From Acidobacteriaceae bacterium (lineage in GTDB: Bacteria > Acidobacteriota > Terriglobia > Terriglobales > Acidobacteriaceae): a stretch of DNA of 8,817 nucleotides. Below the pieces are notes generated by a model. That model was given only the letters and a program-made list of their open reading frames with translations. It searched no databases and was not told the DNA's origin. Made by a program: the position numbers and the translations under genes. Numbering within the stretch: the stretch's first letter is position 1; each line of letters opens with the position of its first letter. The stretch is from contig PMBA01000147.1 in NCBI GenBank assembly GCA_003152795.1, positions 1-8,817 on the forward strand. Reading direction: 5' to 3'. Shown here piece after piece: positions 5,986 to 8,817 of the stretch.

Positions 5986-7965
5986 ATGATTCGACAGCTG
6001 CAAAATGCAGGGCCTACCCTCAAGATCATTCTGGGGGCAATGCTCGTCATTATCTGTGCCTCGATGGCGATCACGCTCATTCCCGGCGGGATTGGCTCCA
6101 GCCTTGGGATTGGCGCGCCTCCGGCGGGGGTTCTGGCTACCATTGGCGATCAGACCGTGACCGTGCCCGAGGTCCAGCGTGAGGCCAAGGCCATGATCCG
6201 GCAGCAGTTCCCTCGCGGGGGACCGCAGGCCAGCATGCTGATGCCCTATTTTGCCAGTCAGGCGGCCCAGCAGCTTATCAACGAGAAAGCGCTCGTTGCC
6301 GAGGCGCATCACATGGGCTTGCGTGTCAGCGACGACGAACTGCGCGATGAACTCCAGCACGGGCAACTTGGCGCCATGCTCTTTCCCGATGGCAAGTTCG
6401 TGGGACAGGAAGAGTACGAAAACTTCGTTCAGCGCAACGACATGACGGTCCCTCAGTTTGAATCCCTGGAAAAGGACTTTATTCTTGTCCGCAAATTGCG
6501 CGCCCTGGTTTCAACCAGCGCTTTCGTAGGGGACGCCGAAGTTCACGACGAGTTCAACCACCGCAACACCAAGGTGAAGTTCGAATACGCGGTGCTCACG
6601 CAGGCCGACATCCTGAAGGGGTTGCACCCCACCGACGGGGAACTCAAGGCCTATTACGAACGCAGCAAAGCGAACTACAACAACTCCATCCCGGAGAAGC
6701 GCCAGATTAAGTATGTTGTCGTGGATAGCGCGAAGATTGCCGCGGCCACGACGGTTGCCGACTCGGACCTGCAGGCATACTACGATCAGCACCGTGACGA
6801 GTACCGCGTGGCTGAGCAGGTGAAGGTGAGCCACATTCTGATCAAGACTCCCCTGCCTGCACTCGGCGCCAAGGAAGATGAGAAGGCGATTGCGGTTGCG
6901 CGCGCGAAAGCGGAAGGGGTTTTGAAGGAGGTCAAGGCGGGTGGAGATTTTGCCAAGCTTGCGGAAAAATACTCCGAAGATACCACCGCCAAGAATGGCG
7001 GCGAACTGGGCTGGATTGGCCGCGGGCGCACCGTGCCTGAATTCGAGAAGGCGGCGTTTTCACTCGGCAAGGGACAGACCAGCGACCTGGTAAAGAGCAG
7101 TTACGGTTTCCATATCATCCATGTCGAAGACAAGCAGGCGGCTCATCTCAAGACGCTTGCCGAGGTAAAGAGCGAGATCGAAGAGAAGGTGAAGCAGCAG
7201 AAGACTTCGCACGCCACCGAAGCAGCCGCGAACGCCTTGCTCAGCCATACGCGCACTGACGGATTCGACGCGGCAGCCGCCGCCAAAGGTCAGCCGGCAG
7301 TCACCACCGAATTCTTCGGCCGAACAGATAATTTGCCCGGATTGGGTGCGAATCCGCAGTTTATGGATGCCGTCTTCAACGAAGCGGAGAAGGCCCCGCC
7401 TGATGTGGTGCAGGTCCCTCAGGGCTACGTGGTTTTCCAGGTACTCGCCGTAAAGCCCCCGGCTACGCCTACCTTCGAAGAGATTCGCTCGCGAGTGGAG
7501 AGCGAGTTCAAGAACGAGCGCGCCAGTTTTCTGCTGCAGCAGAAGACGCAGGAACTCTCCGATCGCGCCAAGGCCGGACACGATTTGAAAAAAGCTGCCA
7601 AGGATCTGGGTGCGGCGGTGAAGACCAGCGACCTGGTAGCGCCCGACGGGCAGGTTCCCGACATCGGCTCAATGGCGGGCGCGAGCGCGATTTTCTCACT
7701 GAAGCCCGGCGAGATAAGCGGTCCGATCACAGCGGCGGGCAATGGTGTAGTCGCGCAGCTTCTGGAAAAACAGGCGCCGACCGACCAGGAATTTGCCGAG
7801 AAGAAAGACGGGATCCGGCAGTCGCTGCTGGAATCCAAGCAGAACGACTTGTTCGGGCTGTTCGTTACGAACCTGCGCAAGGACATGGAAAAGTCCAACC
7901 GGCTCAAGGTCAATCAGGAAGAAATGAAAAACCTGACCCGCCAAGGTGGGCAGGAAGGTTCGTAG
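5986..7965 (+). CDS. PpiD/SurA-like membrane-anchored peptidyl-prolyl isomerase
   Basis: The product is 659 aa, near the roughly 620 aa of E. coli PpiD. A short cytoplasmic start (MIRQLQNAGPTLK) precedes one membrane segment (about 14-35, ILGAMLVIICASMAITLIPG). A SurA-type chaperone region follows (about 45-200; it opens TIGDQTVTVPEVQREA, with QQLINEKALVAEA later). A parvulin domain spans about 281-382: VSHILIKT (H283), GDFAKLAEKYSED, GGELGWIGRGRTVPEFEKAAF (from G338), and GFHIIHVED (H376, H379). The two histidine motifs and the GGxLGW turn are the parvulin signature, so the isomerase fold looks intact. A second chaperone-like region rich in charged helices fills 400-659. It should assist folding of exported proteins at the periplasmic face of the inner membrane. 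The start ATG has GGAG 10 bases upstream. malQ follows 87 bases later on the same strand, with a hairpin repeat between. Confidence 0.88.
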   Translation: MIRQLQNAGPTLKIILGAMLVIICASMAITLIPGGIGSSLGIGAPPAGVLATIGDQTVTVPEVQREAKAMIRQQFPRGGPQASMLMPYFASQAAQQLINEKALVAEAHHMGLRVSDDELRDELQHGQLGAMLFPDGKFVGQEEYENFVQRNDMTVPQFESLEKDFILVRKLRALVSTSAFVGDAEVHDEFNHRNTKVKFEYAVLTQADILKGLHPTDGELKAYYERSKANYNNSIPEKRQIKYVVVDSAKIAAATTVADSDLQAYYDQHRDEYRVAEQVKVSHILIKTPLPALGAKEDEKAIAVARAKAEGVLKEVKAGGDFAKLAEKYSEDTTAKNGGELGWIGRGRTVPEFEKAAFSLGKGQTSDLVKSSYGFHIIHVEDKQAAHLKTLAEVKSEIEEKVKQQKTSHATEAAANALLSHTRTDGFDAAAAAKGQPAVTTEFFGRTDNLPGLGANPQFMDAVFNEAEKAPPDVVQVPQGYVVFQVLAVKPPATPTFEEIRSRVESEFKNERASFLLQQKTQELSDRAKAGHDLKKAAKDLGAAVKTSDLVAPDGQVPDIGSMAGASAIFSLKPGEISGPITAAGNGVVAQLLEKQAPTDQEFAEKKDGIRQSLLESKQNDLFGLFVTNLRKDMEKSNRLKVNQEEMKNLTRQGGQEGS

Positions 7966-7971
7966 TGAAGA

Positions 7972-8044
7972 AGTTCTCGGTTCTCAGTCGATGCTGCGAG
8001 CTGGTAACCACCCGCTGAGAACTGAGAACTGAGAACCGAGAACT
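7972..8044. repeat. Heptad-built inverted repeat between the PPIase gene and malQ
   Basis: AGTTCTCGGTTCTCAGT (7972-7988) and ACTGAGAACCGAGAACT (8028-8044) are perfect 17-base inverted copies with a 39-base loop. The right side is a run of four 7-base units, TGAGAAC three times and CGAGAAC once (8016-8043), two of which lie in the loop and allow register-shifted pairing. The left arm holds two units (7973-7986). GATTTT follows, too short for a convincing intrinsic terminator. The element starts 6 bases after the PPIase stop and ends 8 bases before the malQ ATG, so it may attenuate or decouple the two genes. Confidence 0.85.
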
Positions 8045-8052
8045 GATTTTGC

Positions 8053-8817
8053 ATGTCATTCCCGCGCGCCAGCGGAATTCTGCTTCACCCTACCTCGCTG
8101 CCTTCGCGCGGTGGGATCGGCGACTTTGGTCCTTCGGCGTATGCGTTCGCGGATTTTCTCGCCTCGGCGCAGCAGGGTCTGTGGCAGGTATTGCCGCTCG
8201 GACCGCTCGGTTACGGAGACTCGCCCTATTCCTCCACCTCGGCCTTCGCGGGCAATCCATTGCTGATCAGCCTGGAGCGGCTCGCCGATCGCGGCTGGAT
8301 TGACCGCGCTCGGGTCGACGCTCTGGCCAGCGGTCTCAAGCCCGTCGACTACCCGTCGGTTTTCCACCGGAAGCTGCCACTGCTGTTTGAAGCAGCCCAC
8401 AACTTCGTGCAGTCTGCTGCGCCAAACGCGCGCTCGCGTTACGAGAGCTTTTGCCGGCAGAACCAATGGTGGCTTGACGACTTCGTTCTCTTCGATGGTT
8501 TGCGCGCCCATTTCAAGCTCGAAAGCTGGAACCGTTGGCCCCGCGAACTGACGCATCGCGATCCGGTGGCGTTGGAGAAGGCGCACGCGGACATGCTCGA
8601 CGATCTTGATGTGCGACGCGTAGTGCAGTTCTTTTTCTTTGAACAATGGCAGGCGCTTCGGGCATATTGCGCCCAGCATTCGATTCGCGTCGTGGGCGAC
8701 ATCGCGATCTTCGTAAATTTCGACAGCGCCGACGTCTGGACTCATCCCGATCTGTTTCGCCTGAACTCCGACCTCGATCCCGAAGTCGTCGCCGGCGTGC
8801 CCCCGGATTTTTTTAGC
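8053..8817 (+). CDS. malQ: 4-alpha-glucanotransferase (amylomaltase), 3' truncated by the window
   Basis: The first 255 codons are present, about half of the usual 500 aa or so. Clear GH77 motifs are visible: GILLHPTSLPSRGGIGDFG (8-26), WQVLPLGPLGYGDSPYSSTS then AFAGNP (about 44-69), and GDIAIFVNFDSADVW (215-229), with VVAGVPPDFFS at the cut end. The nucleophile Asp and acid/base Glu of the family lie further on, outside the window, so intactness cannot be judged. The cytoplasmic enzyme transfers alpha-1,4-glucan segments between maltodextrins and releases glucose, in maltose or glycogen metabolism. ATG 8053 fits the usual short N-terminus before the first motif. No good Shine-Dalgarno is present: the only purine-rich stretches are the GAGAAC heptads of the repeat just upstream. 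No promoter was recognised in the 87-base gap, so co-transcription with the PPIase gene is likely. Confidence 0.93.
   Translation, partial: MSFPRASGILLHPTSLPSRGGIGDFGPSAYAFADFLASAQQGLWQVLPLGPLGYGDSPYSSTSAFAGNPLLISLERLADRGWIDRARVDALASGLKPVDYPSVFHRKLPLLFEAAHNFVQSAAPNARSRYESFCRQNQWWLDDFVLFDGLRAHFKLESWNRWPRELTHRDPVALEKAHADMLDDLDVRRVVQFFFFEQWQALRAYCAQHSIRVVGDIAIFVNFDSADVWTHPDLFRLNSDLDPEVVAGVPPDFFS

Noticed and set aside
8056..8745. 229-residue open frame on the - strand
   Set aside because: It lies opposite clear malQ motifs, and its composition is that of a shadow frame of high-GC coding DNA.

Overview
The window is a chromosomal piece of a high-GC bacterium with long monocistronic genes. The protein types (a CRTAC1-like tail, a secreted YdjC/ChbG deacetylase, a secreted GH2 enzyme, a PpiD-type foldase, MalQ) and the short heptad-repeat intergenic elements suggest an Acidobacteriota of the Terriglobia/Koribacter type. 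That assignment is inference from gene style, not from a marker gene. No rRNA, tRNA, CRISPR array, transposase or phage gene was seen.

Layout, left to right: the last 77 codons of an unidentified + strand protein (1-235); a convergent - strand, signal-peptide-bearing YdjC/ChbG carbohydrate deacetylase (351-1316); a divergent control region (1317-1552); a + strand PuuP-like APC permease (1553-2908); a heptad-built inverted repeat between convergent genes (2913-3009); a - strand secreted GH2 enzyme of the exo-beta-D-glucosaminidase type (3013-5706); a second divergent promoter region (5707-5985); a + strand PpiD/SurA-like membrane-anchored peptidyl-prolyl isomerase (5986-7965); a second heptad-built inverted repeat (7972-8044); and the first 255 codons of malQ, 4-alpha-glucanotransferase, cut by the window end.

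The most notable element is the leader of the permease. A good sigma70-type promoter (TTGACA-16 bp-TAGAAT) starts an RNA of about 113 nt before the ATG. That leader holds a 10-13 bp intrinsic-terminator hairpin with a U tract ending 10 nt before the ATG. It also holds an upstream segment that can pair with the terminator's loop and 3' arm over 10 bp, giving mutually exclusive structures, with a separate hairpin enclosed. This is the architecture of a transcriptional riboswitch or other attenuator, and I cannot match it to a known class by eye.

The deacetylase and the GH2 enzyme could act in sequence on chitin/chitosan oligosaccharides in the periplasm or outside the cell (deacetylation, then removal of glucosamine). 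They are not in one operon, so this link is inference. The PPIase is a general envelope-folding factor, and MalQ belongs to maltodextrin/glycogen metabolism.
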